This document shows positions 41,949 to 50,486 of a stretch of DNA of 64,000 nt, piece by piece (the first letter of the stretch is position 1; each line of letters starts with the position of its first letter). The DNA comes from Nocardioides ginsengisegetis (GTDB lineage: Bacteria; Actinomycetota; Actinomycetes; Propionibacteriales; Nocardioidaceae): the NCBI RefSeq assembly GCF_014138045.1, contig NZ_JACGXA010000001.1:1113501-1177500 (forward strand), written 5' to 3'. Position numbers and translations under genes: made by a program. The notes beneath the pieces were generated by a model. The model ran no database searches, was not told where the DNA came from, and saw only the letters and a list, made by a program, of their open reading frames with translations.

Positions 41949-44663
41949 ATGCGCCGTACGGCCCGCACCACCGTCGCAGGCCTCGCCCTCGCCGCGACCG
42001 CCCTGGCCGCCTTCGCGCCCGGGGCGATGACCACCGCCAACGCCGCCGACGGGGCGAGCGACCCCTACGGCCAGCTCTGGAACATCCTGCCGCCGGGCTC
42101 CAACGGCACGGCCACGGCGCCCGACCTGCTCGCGCTGGGCGGCTCGACGACCGCGACGCCCACGACGCCGAAGAACTTCGCCGACCAGCTCGAGATGTAC
42201 GACGGCCTGACCAAGGTCGAGCCCAGCAAGATCACCAGCGACGACATCAACCGGCTCTACAAGCCCGAGGGCTTCACCCCCGAGTCGGTCGTCAGCACCG
42301 AGACGCCGAAGCCGGGCGTGACCATCCGGCGCGATGCGTTCGGGGTGCCGTTCGTCGACGGGACGACGTACGACGACGTCGAGTTCGGCGCCGGCTACGC
42401 CGCGACCCAGGACCGGATGTTCCTCATGGACGCCCTGCGGCACACGGGCCAGGCCCGGCTCGCGGAGTTCGCCGGCAACACCCCCGGCAACGTCGCGATG
42501 GACGAGGCGCAGCTCCGCTCGGCCTACTACACGCCGGAGGAGGCCGCGGCCCAGATCGACAAGGCGGCGGCCCGGGCCGACGAGCTCGGCGCCGACGGGG
42601 CCCAGCTGGCCGGCGGTGTCGACGCGTTCATCGCCGGCATCAACCAGGCCCAGTCCGACATGTGCCCGATCATCACGGCGCCCACCTGCCCGGTCGAGTA
42701 CGCCGCGCTGCAGAAGCAGCCGGAGGACTGGACCCGCGCCGACGTCGTGTACGTCGCCAGCCTGGTCGGCGGCATCTTCGGCAAGGGCGGCGGCCACGAG
42801 GTGCAGAACGCCGCGTGGCTGCAGCAGCTGACCGCGAAGTTCGGCGACAAGGCGGGGCGCAAGGTCTACAACGACCTGCGGGAGAAGAACGACCCCGAGG
42901 CGCCGACCACCTCCGACATCTACACCCCCTACGAGCGCGGTGGGATCGACCCGACCCGGCCGGGCGTCGCGATGCCCGACCCGGGCGCGAAGACCGCCCC
43001 CGGCACCGGCCTTCCCGACGGCGCGGCGGCTGCCGCCAAGGCCCCGTCGCCCCAGATGGACCTGCCGGGCATGACCATCAAGCTCGAGCACCACGGCATG
43101 AGCAACGCGATCCTCGTGACCGGTGAGCACTCCGCGACCGGCAAGCCGCTGGCGGTGATGGGCCCGCAGACCGGCTACTTCGCGCCGCAGCTCCTCACCG
43201 AGGAGGTGCTCAACGGCCCCGGCATCCAGGCCCGCGGCGTCGCCTTCGCCGGCACCAACCTCTTCGTCCAGCTCGGTCGCGGCGTCGACTACGCGTGGTC
43301 GGCCACGAGCGCCAGCGGCGACAACGTCGACACCGTCGTGGAGAAGCTCTGCAACACCGACGGCACTGCTGCGACGGTCGACTCGACGGCCTACCTCGTC
43401 GGCGACACCTGCACCCCGATGCAGCAGGACACCCACTCCGAGACCACGACGCCCAACGCCAGCGCCCCGGCGCCGCCGCAGACCTACGACTTCCAGGTCC
43501 TGCGCACGGTGCACGGCATCGTCCAGCTTCGCACCGAGGTCCAGGGCCAGCCGGTCGCGATCGTGCTGCAGCGCTCGACCTACGGCCACGAGGTCGACTC
43601 GGTGCTCGGCTTCGCCCAGTTCAACGACCCGGGCTTCGTGCACGACGCGGACAGCTTCCAGCAGGCGGCCAGCCACATCGACTACACGTTCAACTGGTTC
43701 TACGCCGACGACCGGGACATCTCCTACTACAGCTCCGGCCTGCTGCCGGTCCGCTCGCACCAGGTCGACTCCGACCTCCCGCACTGGGCCGGGCCTGCGT
43801 ACGACTGGCAGGGCTGGCTCTCCTTCGACGGCCACGCCCACCAGACCGACCCCGACCGCGGCTACCTCGTCAGCTGGAACAACAAGCCGGCGCCCGGCTT
43901 CGGCGGCGCCGACGACACGTGGAGCTACGGCCCGGTCTACCGCTCGCTGGCCCTCGAGAAGCGGCTGCAGCACCAGATCGCCGGCGGCCCGGTCACCATC
44001 GAGCAGATGGTGGGCGTCATGTCGGGCGCGGCCACGGCCGACTCGCGCGCGGCGTACACGCTGCCCCTGATCCTCAAGGTCATCGGCGACGACCCCAAGA
44101 CCCGCGACGCCGTCGCGCTGCTCAAGCAGTGGGTGCGCTCCGGCGCCCAGCGCGTGGACCGCGACCGCGACGGCGCCTACGCCCAGCAGGCGGCCATCGC
44201 GCTCTTCGACGACTGGTGGCAGCACAACAGCCAGTCGGTCGCGTACGACGTCCTCCGCGGCCGGCTCGGCAACGAGCTCGTCCACGCGCTGCCGCAGGGC
44301 CTCGACGACCACCCGCGCCAAGGCATCGGCTCCTCGTTCAACGGCGTCGCCTGGTACGGCTACGTCAACAAGGACCTGCGGGCCGTCCTCGGCAAGCACG
44401 TCGAGCGGCCCTACCGGTTCGGCTACTGCGGCGGCGGCAAGCTGTCGAAGTGCCAGCGGATCCTGCGGGCCTCGCTGCGGGCCGAGGTGGCGCGGATGCT
44501 CGAGGTCCAGGGCGTGAAGAAGGTCTCCGAGCTGACCTACGACAAGACGCAGGACGACATCCGCAGCAACACCGCGGGCGTCGTGGGCGTGCGGCCGATC
44601 GACTGGCAGAACCGGCCGACCTTCCAGCAGGTCGTCACGTTCACGGGGCACCGGCCGCGCTGA
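41949..44663 (+). CDS. secreted penicillin acylase family protein (Ntn hydrolase)
   Basis: Precursor of 904 residues. A signal peptide (about 1-33, ending ANA) is followed by an alpha chain, a linker rich in Pro and Asp, and a beta chain that should begin at S385 in HHGMSNAILVTGEHSATGKPL. That serine is the N-terminal nucleophile released by self-cleavage in this family. Other family motifs: MGPQTGYFAPQLL, FNWFYADDRDISYYSSGLLP and WNNKPAPG. Substrates could be penicillins, acyl-homoserine lactones or other acyl amides. The 3' end overlaps the convergent kinase gene by 23 bp. Confidence 0.88.
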   Translation: MRRTARTTVAGLALAATALAAFAPGAMTTANAADGASDPYGQLWNILPPGSNGTATAPDLLALGGSTTATPTTPKNFADQLEMYDGLTKVEPSKITSDDINRLYKPEGFTPESVVSTETPKPGVTIRRDAFGVPFVDGTTYDDVEFGAGYAATQDRMFLMDALRHTGQARLAEFAGNTPGNVAMDEAQLRSAYYTPEEAAAQIDKAAARADELGADGAQLAGGVDAFIAGINQAQSDMCPIITAPTCPVEYAALQKQPEDWTRADVVYVASLVGGIFGKGGGHEVQNAAWLQQLTAKFGDKAGRKVYNDLREKNDPEAPTTSDIYTPYERGGIDPTRPGVAMPDPGAKTAPGTGLPDGAAAAAKAPSPQMDLPGMTIKLEHHGMSNAILVTGEHSATGKPLAVMGPQTGYFAPQLLTEEVLNGPGIQARGVAFAGTNLFVQLGRGVDYAWSATSASGDNVDTVVEKLCNTDGTAATVDSTAYLVGDTCTPMQQDTHSETTTPNASAPAPPQTYDFQVLRTVHGIVQLRTEVQGQPVAIVLQRSTYGHEVDSVLGFAQFNDPGFVHDADSFQQAASHIDYTFNWFYADDRDISYYSSGLLPVRSHQVDSDLPHWAGPAYDWQGWLSFDGHAHQTDPDRGYLVSWNNKPAPGFGGADDTWSYGPVYRSLALEKRLQHQIAGGPVTIEQMVGVMSGAATADSRAAYTLPLILKVIGDDPKTRDAVALLKQWVRSGAQRVDRDRDGAYAQQAAIALFDDWWQHNSQSVAYDVLRGRLGNELVHALPQGLDDHPRQGIGSSFNGVAWYGYVNKDLRAVLGKHVERPYRFGYCGGGKLSKCQRILRASLRAEVARMLEVQGVKKVSELTYDKTQDDIRSNTAGVVGVRPIDWQNRPTFQQVVTFTGHRPR

Positions 44664-47439
44664 GCCGCTTCAGCGGGAGGAGCACGGTGAACGTCGTGCC
44701 CTCCAGGTGGGCGGACTCGACCGCGATCCGGCCGCCGTGGGCGGCGACGATGGCGGCGACGATCGACAGGCCGAGGCCCGTGCCCTGGATGGCACGGGCC
44801 TGGGCGGTCGAGGACCGGAAGAACTTCTGGAACAGGCCGGCCTGCTCGTCGGCCGGGATGCCGATGCCGGTGTCGGCGACCACCACGCACGCGTCCTCGC
44901 CGCGCACCTCGAGGGAGCAGGTGACCGACCCGCCGTCCTCGGTGAACTTCACGGCGTTGCTCAGGAGGTTCAGCAGCACCCGCTCCAGCTGGGCGCGGTC
45001 GCCCAGCACCACGATCGGAGCCGGCGGCTGCCGGAAGCTGACCGACAGGTCGCGGTCCTTGAGCAGCGGCAGGATCGCCTTCTCGGTGGGGTCCAGGATC
45101 GAGGCGAGGTCGAGCGTCTCGCTCTCCCACAGCTGGGTGGGGGAGTCGAGGCCGCTGAGCAGCAGCAGGTCGTTGCAGATCACGATCAACCGCTGGCCGT
45201 TGCGGGCGATCGTCTCCAGCAGCGGCAGCTGCTCGGGCTGCGGGTCGACGATCGAGCCGTCGCTGAGCATCTCGGTGTAGCCGACGATCGAGGTCACCGG
45301 CGTGCGCAGCTCGTGGCTGACGGTGGAGACGAAGTCGTTCTTGGCCTCGTCGAGCTGGCGCAGCCGCTCCACGGCCGTGCGCTCCTTCTCGAGGGCGGCC
45401 TGCATCATCTCCTGGTTGTGCCGCTGCTCGGTCACGTCGCGGCCCACGCACAGGAAGCCGACCTGGGCGGCAAAGGCGTCGGCGGCGACGCTCAGGGTCA
45501 TGGAGACGGTGTGCTGGCGCCCGTCGTGGGAGACCCAGGTCCAGTCGCGCGGCTCGGTCTCGCCGTCGGAGCCGAGCGCACCGGCGAGCGCCTCGAACGC
45601 CGTCTCCGGGGAGCGGGCGCCGGTGCGGCTGATGAGCTCACCGGGCTCGAGCAGCCGGGTGAACGGCTCGCCGACCATCTCGGCGGCCTCGTAGCCGAGG
45701 AGGTTCTCCGCACCGGAGTTGAAGACCGTGATCCGTCCACGGGTGTCGATGCCGATCATCGCGGTGGTGATGGCCGCCTGGAGCAGGTGGGCGTTGAGGC
45801 CGGCCGTCGCGCGCTCGGCGGTCACGTCGATGCCGGTCATCACGGCGTACATCGGCAGGTCCTGGTCGTCCCGCACGATGTTGTTGTTCCACACGATCCG
45901 CAGCTTCTCGCCCCTGCTGTTGCGGGCGTCCGCCTCGCGGGAGACCGGGACGCCGGAGCGGTTGGGCCACATGAAGAGCGCCTCGACGTCGGCGGCCTGC
46001 GACGGTGCGATCGAGGTCTCCCAGACGGGACGCCCGATCAGCTGCTCCTCGGAGTAGCCGGTCAGCTCGGTCGTGGCCGCGTTGACGCGCACGATCGTCC
46101 CGCCGAGGTCGGTGACCAGGATGATGCAGTTGGTGGTGTCCAGGGTGGCGCTGGTCAGCTTCTCGGCCGCCTCCAGCTGCCGGCGGGCGTCGTACTCGCG
46201 GGTGACGTCCTGGAGCTGCGCGGCGAAGAGCGGCTCGGGCTCGCGCGCGAGCAGGGAGAGCACGACGTTGACGCGCGCGTCGGCGCGGCCGGTCAGGCCT
46301 GCCTGGCCCTTCCAACCGTCGAGGTGACCGGCCGTCATCCGGGCGGTGACGAGGTCCAGCGGCTCGGCGGTGTCGAGCAGCGCGTCCAGCGAGGCGCCGT
46401 TGAGGGAGCCCTCGCCGGAGGCGTCGAGCAGGGTCGCGGCGGTGTCGTTGTGGTCGATGATCTCCAGCCGGGTGCCGTGGCCGCGCATCAGCAGCATGCC
46501 CACGAGCGACTCGGTGAAGTTGCGGCGGAAGACCAGCTCGCTGGCACTCACCTGGTCGAGCAGCTTGCGCCGCTGGGCCACCGCGATGGCCAGGGGCAGG
46601 GACATCAGGGCGGCGCAGAGCAGGTAGCCCTGGGTCAGGGCGCCGGCGGCGGCGACGGTGATCCGGCCGTCGGCGTAGCTGCCGCCGAAGGGACCGAAGT
46701 CGCGGGCGGTGAGGAAGGTCGTGAGCGCGCTGAAGCCGGCCAGCTCCCAGGCGACGTGGCGTACGTCGAAGCGGAGCGCCGCCCACACCAGGAACGGCAG
46801 CGGGATGAAGGTCAGCGACAGCGCCTGGCTGGGCGCGAAGACCAGCACCGTGACGACGGCGAGGGCGAAGGCCTGGATCGCCATCTCCAGCGGCCGGCGC
46901 CGGGCCACGGCCTGGCCGACCGACATCGCGATCGGGACCAGGACGAGGGTCGAGGCGGCGTGCGAGGCGAAGACCGAGCGCCAGGTCGTGACGAGGTCGC
47001 CGTCGTCGAGGGCCAGCACGGTGAGCGTGGCGCCGGTGGCGATCGTCGCGCCGCCGATCAGGGCGGCCTCGATCAGCTTGATGAAGTCGTCCTGGGTCTC
47101 CAGGCGTGGCGCGCCGGTCCGGCCGCGGCACAGGAAGCAGCCGGCGGCCAGGGCCTCGGCGGCGTTGGACAGGCCGAAGAGCGCGGAGACGTCGAGGTCA
47201 CGACCGCCGGTGACGTTGGCCAGGCCGCTGAAGACCACCACGCCGGCGGCCAGCGCGGGCCACCAGCTGCGGGGGTAGAGCACGATCAGGGCGACCGCGA
47301 TGCCGGCCGCCGGCCACCAGGCAGCGACGGGGTCGCGGTGCGGAGCGAACGCCACGGCGCTGACCCCCGCGAAGTAGATGCCGACGAGCATCGAGAGGGC
47401 GACCACCCAGCCGGGGTTCGATCGGCTCGTGGGCATCAT
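44641..47439 (-). CDS. MASE1/multi-PAS sensor histidine kinase (orphan)
   Basis: Membrane kinase of 932 residues. About 1-300 is a MASE1-like sensor with eight or so membrane segments. Three PAS-like domains follow (starting near FRRNFTESLVGMLLM, LTSATLDTTNCIILVTDLGG and LLQAAITTAMIGIDTRGR). HisKA has the phospho-acceptor H709 in STVSHELRTPVTSIVGY, and HATPase_c has NAVKF, DTGIGIP and GTGLGLSI. No response regulator is adjacent, so it is an orphan. The start MMPTSRSNPGW allows two consecutive ATGs. Confidence 0.88.
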   Translation of the reverse strand: MMPTSRSNPGWVVALSMLVGIYFAGVSAVAFAPHRDPVAAWWPAAGIAVALIVLYPRSWWPALAAGVVVFSGLANVTGGRDLDVSALFGLSNAAEALAAGCFLCRGRTGAPRLETQDDFIKLIEAALIGGATIATGATLTVLALDDGDLVTTWRSVFASHAASTLVLVPIAMSVGQAVARRRPLEMAIQAFALAVVTVLVFAPSQALSLTFIPLPFLVWAALRFDVRHVAWELAGFSALTTFLTARDFGPFGGSYADGRITVAAAGALTQGYLLCAALMSLPLAIAVAQRRKLLDQVSASELVFRRNFTESLVGMLLMRGHGTRLEIIDHNDTAATLLDASGEGSLNGASLDALLDTAEPLDLVTARMTAGHLDGWKGQAGLTGRADARVNVVLSLLAREPEPLFAAQLQDVTREYDARRQLEAAEKLTSATLDTTNCIILVTDLGGTIVRVNAATTELTGYSEEQLIGRPVWETSIAPSQAADVEALFMWPNRSGVPVSREADARNSRGEKLRIVWNNNIVRDDQDLPMYAVMTGIDVTAERATAGLNAHLLQAAITTAMIGIDTRGRITVFNSGAENLLGYEAAEMVGEPFTRLLEPGELISRTGARSPETAFEALAGALGSDGETEPRDWTWVSHDGRQHTVSMTLSVAADAFAAQVGFLCVGRDVTEQRHNQEMMQAALEKERTAVERLRQLDEAKNDFVSTVSHELRTPVTSIVGYTEMLSDGSIVDPQPEQLPLLETIARNGQRLIVICNDLLLLSGLDSPTQLWESETLDLASILDPTEKAILPLLKDRDLSVSFRQPPAPIVVLGDRAQLERVLLNLLSNAVKFTEDGGSVTCSLEVRGEDACVVVADTGIGIPADEQAGLFQKFFRSSTAQARAIQGTGLGLSIVAAIVAAHGGRIAVESAHLEGTTFTVLLPLKRLSAAGAP

Positions 47440-47512
47440 GCGTCACAGTTTTCCGTACGACGCGGGCTCGCGGCGACTCAACCCGCCCGTGGGGCCTCCG
47501 GATCAGCCCCGA

Positions 47513-48289
47513 TCAGTCGGGGACGCCCAGGATGCAGGCGGTGCCACGCCGGGCGAAGCCCAGCCGCTCGTAGACGCTGGTCGCCTCGTCCGATCCTGCC
47601 GACATGAACGTCGTCGTCACGCCCGCGGCCCGGCAGGCCGCGACCAGGGCGGCTGTCGTGGCCGCGCCGAGGCCCTGCCGGCGGGCCCGGCCGAGCACCG
47701 CGATCCCCATCAGCTCGGCGATGTGGCCGCGGGGCGAGGCGGACCCGCCGCCCGCCACGGCCCCGGAGGCGTCGTACGCGCCGACCATGACGAGCAGGCC
47801 GTCGCGGATCAGCTCCGGCCGCTTCCCGACGTCCTGGGCGGCGGCGTCGTCCCGCTCGCCGAAGCCCGCGCTGACCGCCCCGACCACGAGCGGCAGGTCG
47901 GGGTCGTCCGGCCCGAGCACGCGCGTCCGCCCCGACTCGTCGGCCAGCGACGTGCCGTCGGGGAGCACCAGCAGCGGGCACAGCTCCAGCTCGTGCGGGG
48001 TGGTGACGGCCTCGCGGACCGCCGGCAGCAGCGAGGGGGTGACCTCGTCGACCCACTCGACGGCGCGGGGGCCGCCGAGCTCGGCTTGTCGGGCCAGCAC
48101 CCGTCGTACGTCGTCGGCGGTCACGTCGTCCTCCAACCCCAGCCGCGGCCGTGCGTAGAACTGCCAGCCGGTGCCCGGCCCCGCCAGGAAGAGCGTGAAC
48201 GGGCCGACCTCCTCGGTGGTCCCGACCGGCCGGGGGACGGCGTCGTAGTAGGCCTCGATGGCCAGCAGGTCCGCGGGCGGCGTGCTCAT
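47513..48289 (-). CDS. GNAT family N-acetyltransferase
   Basis: Protein of 258 residues. The C-terminal half is a GNAT domain with the acetyl-CoA loop MGIAVLGRARRQGLGAATTAALVAACRAAGVTTTFMSAGSDEATSVYERLGF. The N-terminal half (about 1-120) carries a FYARPRLG...DVRRVLARQAELGGPRAVEWVDEVTPSL pattern seen in long actinobacterial GNAT proteins. The substrate is unknown. It is divergent from the alpha/beta hydrolase gene. Confidence 0.75.
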   Translation of the reverse strand: MSTPPADLLAIEAYYDAVPRPVGTTEEVGPFTLFLAGPGTGWQFYARPRLGLEDDVTADDVRRVLARQAELGGPRAVEWVDEVTPSLLPAVREAVTTPHELELCPLLVLPDGTSLADESGRTRVLGPDDPDLPLVVGAVSAGFGERDDAAAQDVGKRPELIRDGLLVMVGAYDASGAVAGGGSASPRGHIAELMGIAVLGRARRQGLGAATTAALVAACRAAGVTTTFMSAGSDEATSVYERLGFARRGTACILGVPD

Positions 48290-48326
48290 GGTGGACAGGC
48301 TCCCAGTCGGCGGCCCGGCCAGCCAC

Positions 48327-48332
48327 TAGATT
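48327..48332 (+). promoter_or_regulatory. candidate -10 TAGATT, leaderless promoter
   Basis: TANNNT hexamer 7 bases before the ATG of the alpha/beta hydrolase gene, without a Shine-Dalgarno site. Confidence 0.5.
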
Positions 48333-48339
48333 GCTGGCC

Positions 48340-49197
48340 ATGCTGGTCTCCGAGCGCATTGGGCAGTTCTTCGTCGAGAGCGACTACGGGCGCGACCGGC
48401 TCGAGTACACCGAGTACGGCTCCGGCGACGCGTGGGTCGTGCTCCTCCACGGCCAGCTGATGCCGCGCCGCATGCACCAGCCGCTGGCCCGCGCCCTGGC
48501 CGCCGAGGGTCTGCACGTCGTCACCCTCGACCTGCTCGGCCACGGCCGCTCCGACCGGCCCGCCGACCCGCTCGTCTACTCCATGACCGACTGGGCCGAG
48601 CAGGTCGTCGCGCTGCTCGACCACCTCGGCGCACCCCAGGCCGTCGTCGGCGGCACCTCGCTGGGCGCGAACGTCTCCCTCGAGGTGGCCGTGCTCGCCC
48701 CCGACCGCGTGCGCGGCCTGATCGTGGAGATGCCGGTCCTCAACAACGCCGTCGAGGCCGGGATCCTGGCGTTCGCGCCACTGATGTTCGCGGCGCGGTT
48801 CCTGCCGTTCACGGTGACCGCGCTGCGGCTGCTCACCCGCCCCGTCCCGCGCGGGTTCGTGCCGTTCTGGGCGGGCATCGCCCTCGACACCCTCGACCAG
48901 CGCCCCGGGTCGGTGGCCGCGGTCGTGCACGGGATCTTCTTCGGCCGGGTCGCACCCTCCTCGCGGCAGCGGCGCGCCATCCAGGCTCCCGCCCTCGTCG
49001 TCGGCCACCCCGCCGACCCGATCCACCCCGCCGCCGACGCGGCGATGCTGGCCGGGGAGATGCCGCGGGCGACCTTCGTCCGGGCTCGCAGCATCCTGGA
49101 GTGGCGCGTCGCGCCCGAGCGGCTCAACCGGGCCGCGGCCGAGTTCGCCCTCGGCTGCTGGAAGTCCCCGCGCCGGGCCCGCCGGGTCGGCGGCTGA
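48340..49197 (+). CDS. alpha/beta hydrolase
   Basis: Protein of 285 residues with the alpha/beta hydrolase fold. The oxyanion segment WVVLLHGQLM, the strand motif VVTLDLLGHGRSDRP, and the nucleophile elbow GGTSLGANVS (GxSxG) are clear, and a late Asp is likely in VVGHPADPIHPAAD. It is a cytoplasmic esterase or related hydrolase of unknown substrate. A TTG three codons upstream is the alternative start, but it falls within the -10-like hexamer. Confidence 0.85.
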   Translation: MLVSERIGQFFVESDYGRDRLEYTEYGSGDAWVVLLHGQLMPRRMHQPLARALAAEGLHVVTLDLLGHGRSDRPADPLVYSMTDWAEQVVALLDHLGAPQAVVGGTSLGANVSLEVAVLAPDRVRGLIVEMPVLNNAVEAGILAFAPLMFAARFLPFTVTALRLLTRPVPRGFVPFWAGIALDTLDQRPGSVAAVVHGIFFGRVAPSSRQRRAIQAPALVVGHPADPIHPAADAAMLAGEMPRATFVRARSILEWRVAPERLNRAAAEFALGCWKSPRRARRVGG

Positions 49198-49214
49198 ACC
49201 AACCCGTCGAGGGG

Positions 49215-49220
49215 GAGAAT
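49215..49220 (+). promoter_or_regulatory. candidate -10 GAGAAT before recO
   Basis: This weaker match to TANNNT lies 6 bases before the recO GTG. Confidence 0.3.
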
Positions 49221-49226
49221 GGGCAG

Positions 49227-49955
49227 GTGCCCCTCTACCGCGACGAGGCGATCGTCCTGCGCACCCACAAGCTGGGTGAGGCGGACCGGATCGTCACGCT
49301 GCTGACCCGCCACCACGGGCGGATCCGTGCCGTCGCGAAGGGCGTGCGGCGTACGACCTCGAAGTTCGGCTCGCGCCTCGAGCCCTTCACCCACGTCGAC
49401 CTGCAGCTCGCCGAGGGCCGCACCCTCGACATCATCACCCAGGCCGAGACGCTCACGCCGTTCTCCGCCGGGCTCGGTGCCGACTACGACCGCTACACGT
49501 CGGGCACCGTCATGCTCGAGACCGCCGACCGGCTCGTCCCGGAGGAGAAGGAGCCCAACCTGCAGCAGTTCCTGCTGCTCGTGGGCGGGCTGCGGGCGAT
49601 GGCCTCCGGCGAACGCCGCCCCGGCCAGGTCCTCGACTCCTACCTGCTCCGGTCGCTCGCCGTCGCCGGTTATGCGCCGTCCTTCGAGGCCTGCGCCCGC
49701 TGCGGCCTCGAGGGGCCGCACCGCTGGTTCAACCCATCGATGGGCGGCGTGCTCTGCGCGACCTGCCGGATCCCCGGCTCGGCCAGCCCCGCCCCCGACA
49801 CGATCACCGTCCTCGGCGCGCTGCTCGCCGGCGACTGGCCGGTCGTCGAGGCCGCCGACGCGCGGACGCTCAAGGAGGCCAGCACGCTGGTGTCGGCGTA
49901 CCTCCACTGGCACCTCGAGCGGGCGCTGCGGTCGATCCAGTACGTCGAGCGCTGA
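49227..49955 (+). CDS. recO: DNA repair protein RecO
   Basis: Recombination mediator of 242 residues acting with RecR and RecA in the RecF pathway. The N-terminal OB fold starts LYRDEAIVLRTHKLGEADRIVTLLTRHHGRIRAVAKGVRR, and the zinc finger has CARC and CATC pairs in the C-terminal half. The GTG start matches the family start MPLYRDEA. In actinobacteria recO and uppS are neighbours; here they are separated by a hairpin-rich spacer. Confidence 0.95.
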   Translation: MPLYRDEAIVLRTHKLGEADRIVTLLTRHHGRIRAVAKGVRRTTSKFGSRLEPFTHVDLQLAEGRTLDIITQAETLTPFSAGLGADYDRYTSGTVMLETADRLVPEEKEPNLQQFLLLVGGLRAMASGERRPGQVLDSYLLRSLAVAGYAPSFEACARCGLEGPHRWFNPSMGGVLCATCRIPGSASPAPDTITVLGALLAGDWPVVEAADARTLKEASTLVSAYLHWHLERALRSIQYVER

Positions 49956-50003
49956 CCCGTCGAGTCGGCGCAACTGCCGCTGGTGACTGGCGCCCGCGCG
50001 CGT

Positions 50004-50101
50004 GGCCGACCGTCTCCCGGCGTCAAGGACCCTCGCTTCGCTCGGTCCGCTGCGCGGCGGCCTTCGGCCGTCCTTGACTCCGGGACCCGGACGGGTCGGC
50101 C
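50004..50101 (+). repeat. REP-like element A
   Basis: The outer arms GGCCGACC and GGTCGGCC and inner arms GTCAAGGAC and GTCCTTGAC are perfect inverted repeats nested around a GCTGCGCGGCGGCCTTCGG centre. The core is homologous, in reverse orientation, to element B. Confidence 0.75.
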
Positions 50102-50170
50102 CAGCGGCGCGCTTGTCGGCACGGGCTTCGCCCGCGCCGCCCGCATGCGCGGGCGCCTTGGCGGCGGGAG

Positions 50171-50281
50171 CGGTGAGCTGTCAACCCTTTCCCTGCCCGG
50201 TTCGGTTCATGGCTCACCGTCGGGTCGGCCGGGCGGTGGGTGGTGATCCGTTTCCAGGTCGGGTTCGGTTCATGGGTCACC
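50171..50281. repeat. two direct copies of a hairpin unit
   Basis: Unit 1 (50171-50219) is bounded by CGGTGAGC and GCTCACCG; unit 2 (50242-50281) by GGTGA and TCACC. Both contain TTTCC and GGTTCGGTTCATGG followed by TCACC, so they are direct repeats of one palindromic unit. Confidence 0.65.
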
Positions 50282-50308
50282 GCTGGGGCCGTTTCGGGGG
50301 TGCGCCTG

Positions 50309-50345
50309 GGGCGGGGCGGCGGCGGAGCGCAGCGGAGCCCCGCCC
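50309..50345. repeat. GC-rich hairpin
   Basis: GGGCGGGGC and GCCCCGCCC form a perfect 9-bp stem with a 19-base loop, between the direct repeats and element B. Confidence 0.5.
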
Positions 50346-50360
50346 TGACCGCCGCCTGAA

Positions 50361-50443
50361 GCCGATCGCGCGAGGCTCGGGGTCAAGGACGCCGAAGGCG
50401 CCGCGCAGCGGGCGAAGCTCCTTGACGCCGAGGCGCGATCGGC
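50361..50443 (-). repeat. REP-like element B
   Basis: The outer arms GCCGATCGCG and CGCGATCGGC (10 bp, perfect) enclose inner arms GTCAAGGA and TCCTTGAC. The minus-strand core TTCGCCCGCTGCGCGGCG-CCTTCGG matches element A. Confidence 0.75.
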
Positions 50444-50473
50444 TACGCGGCGCACCCCACCAGCGGCCCCCAC

Positions 50474-50479
50474 TACGCT
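50474..50479 (+). promoter_or_regulatory. candidate -10 TACGCT, leaderless promoter of uppS
   Basis: TANNNT hexamer 7 bases before the uppS GTG. Confidence 0.45.
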
Positions 50480-50486
50480 CGGACGC

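Larger units (their letters stand above)
49956..50486. other. 530-bp intergenic region rich in hairpins, no credible gene
   Basis: Open frames here are short, low-complexity Arg/Gly/Pro translations of GC-rich repeats and lack any recognisable protein. The region holds two REP-like elements in inverted orientation at its ends (50004-50101 and 50361-50443), two direct hairpin units in the middle and a further GC hairpin, then the uppS promoter. Confidence 0.75.
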
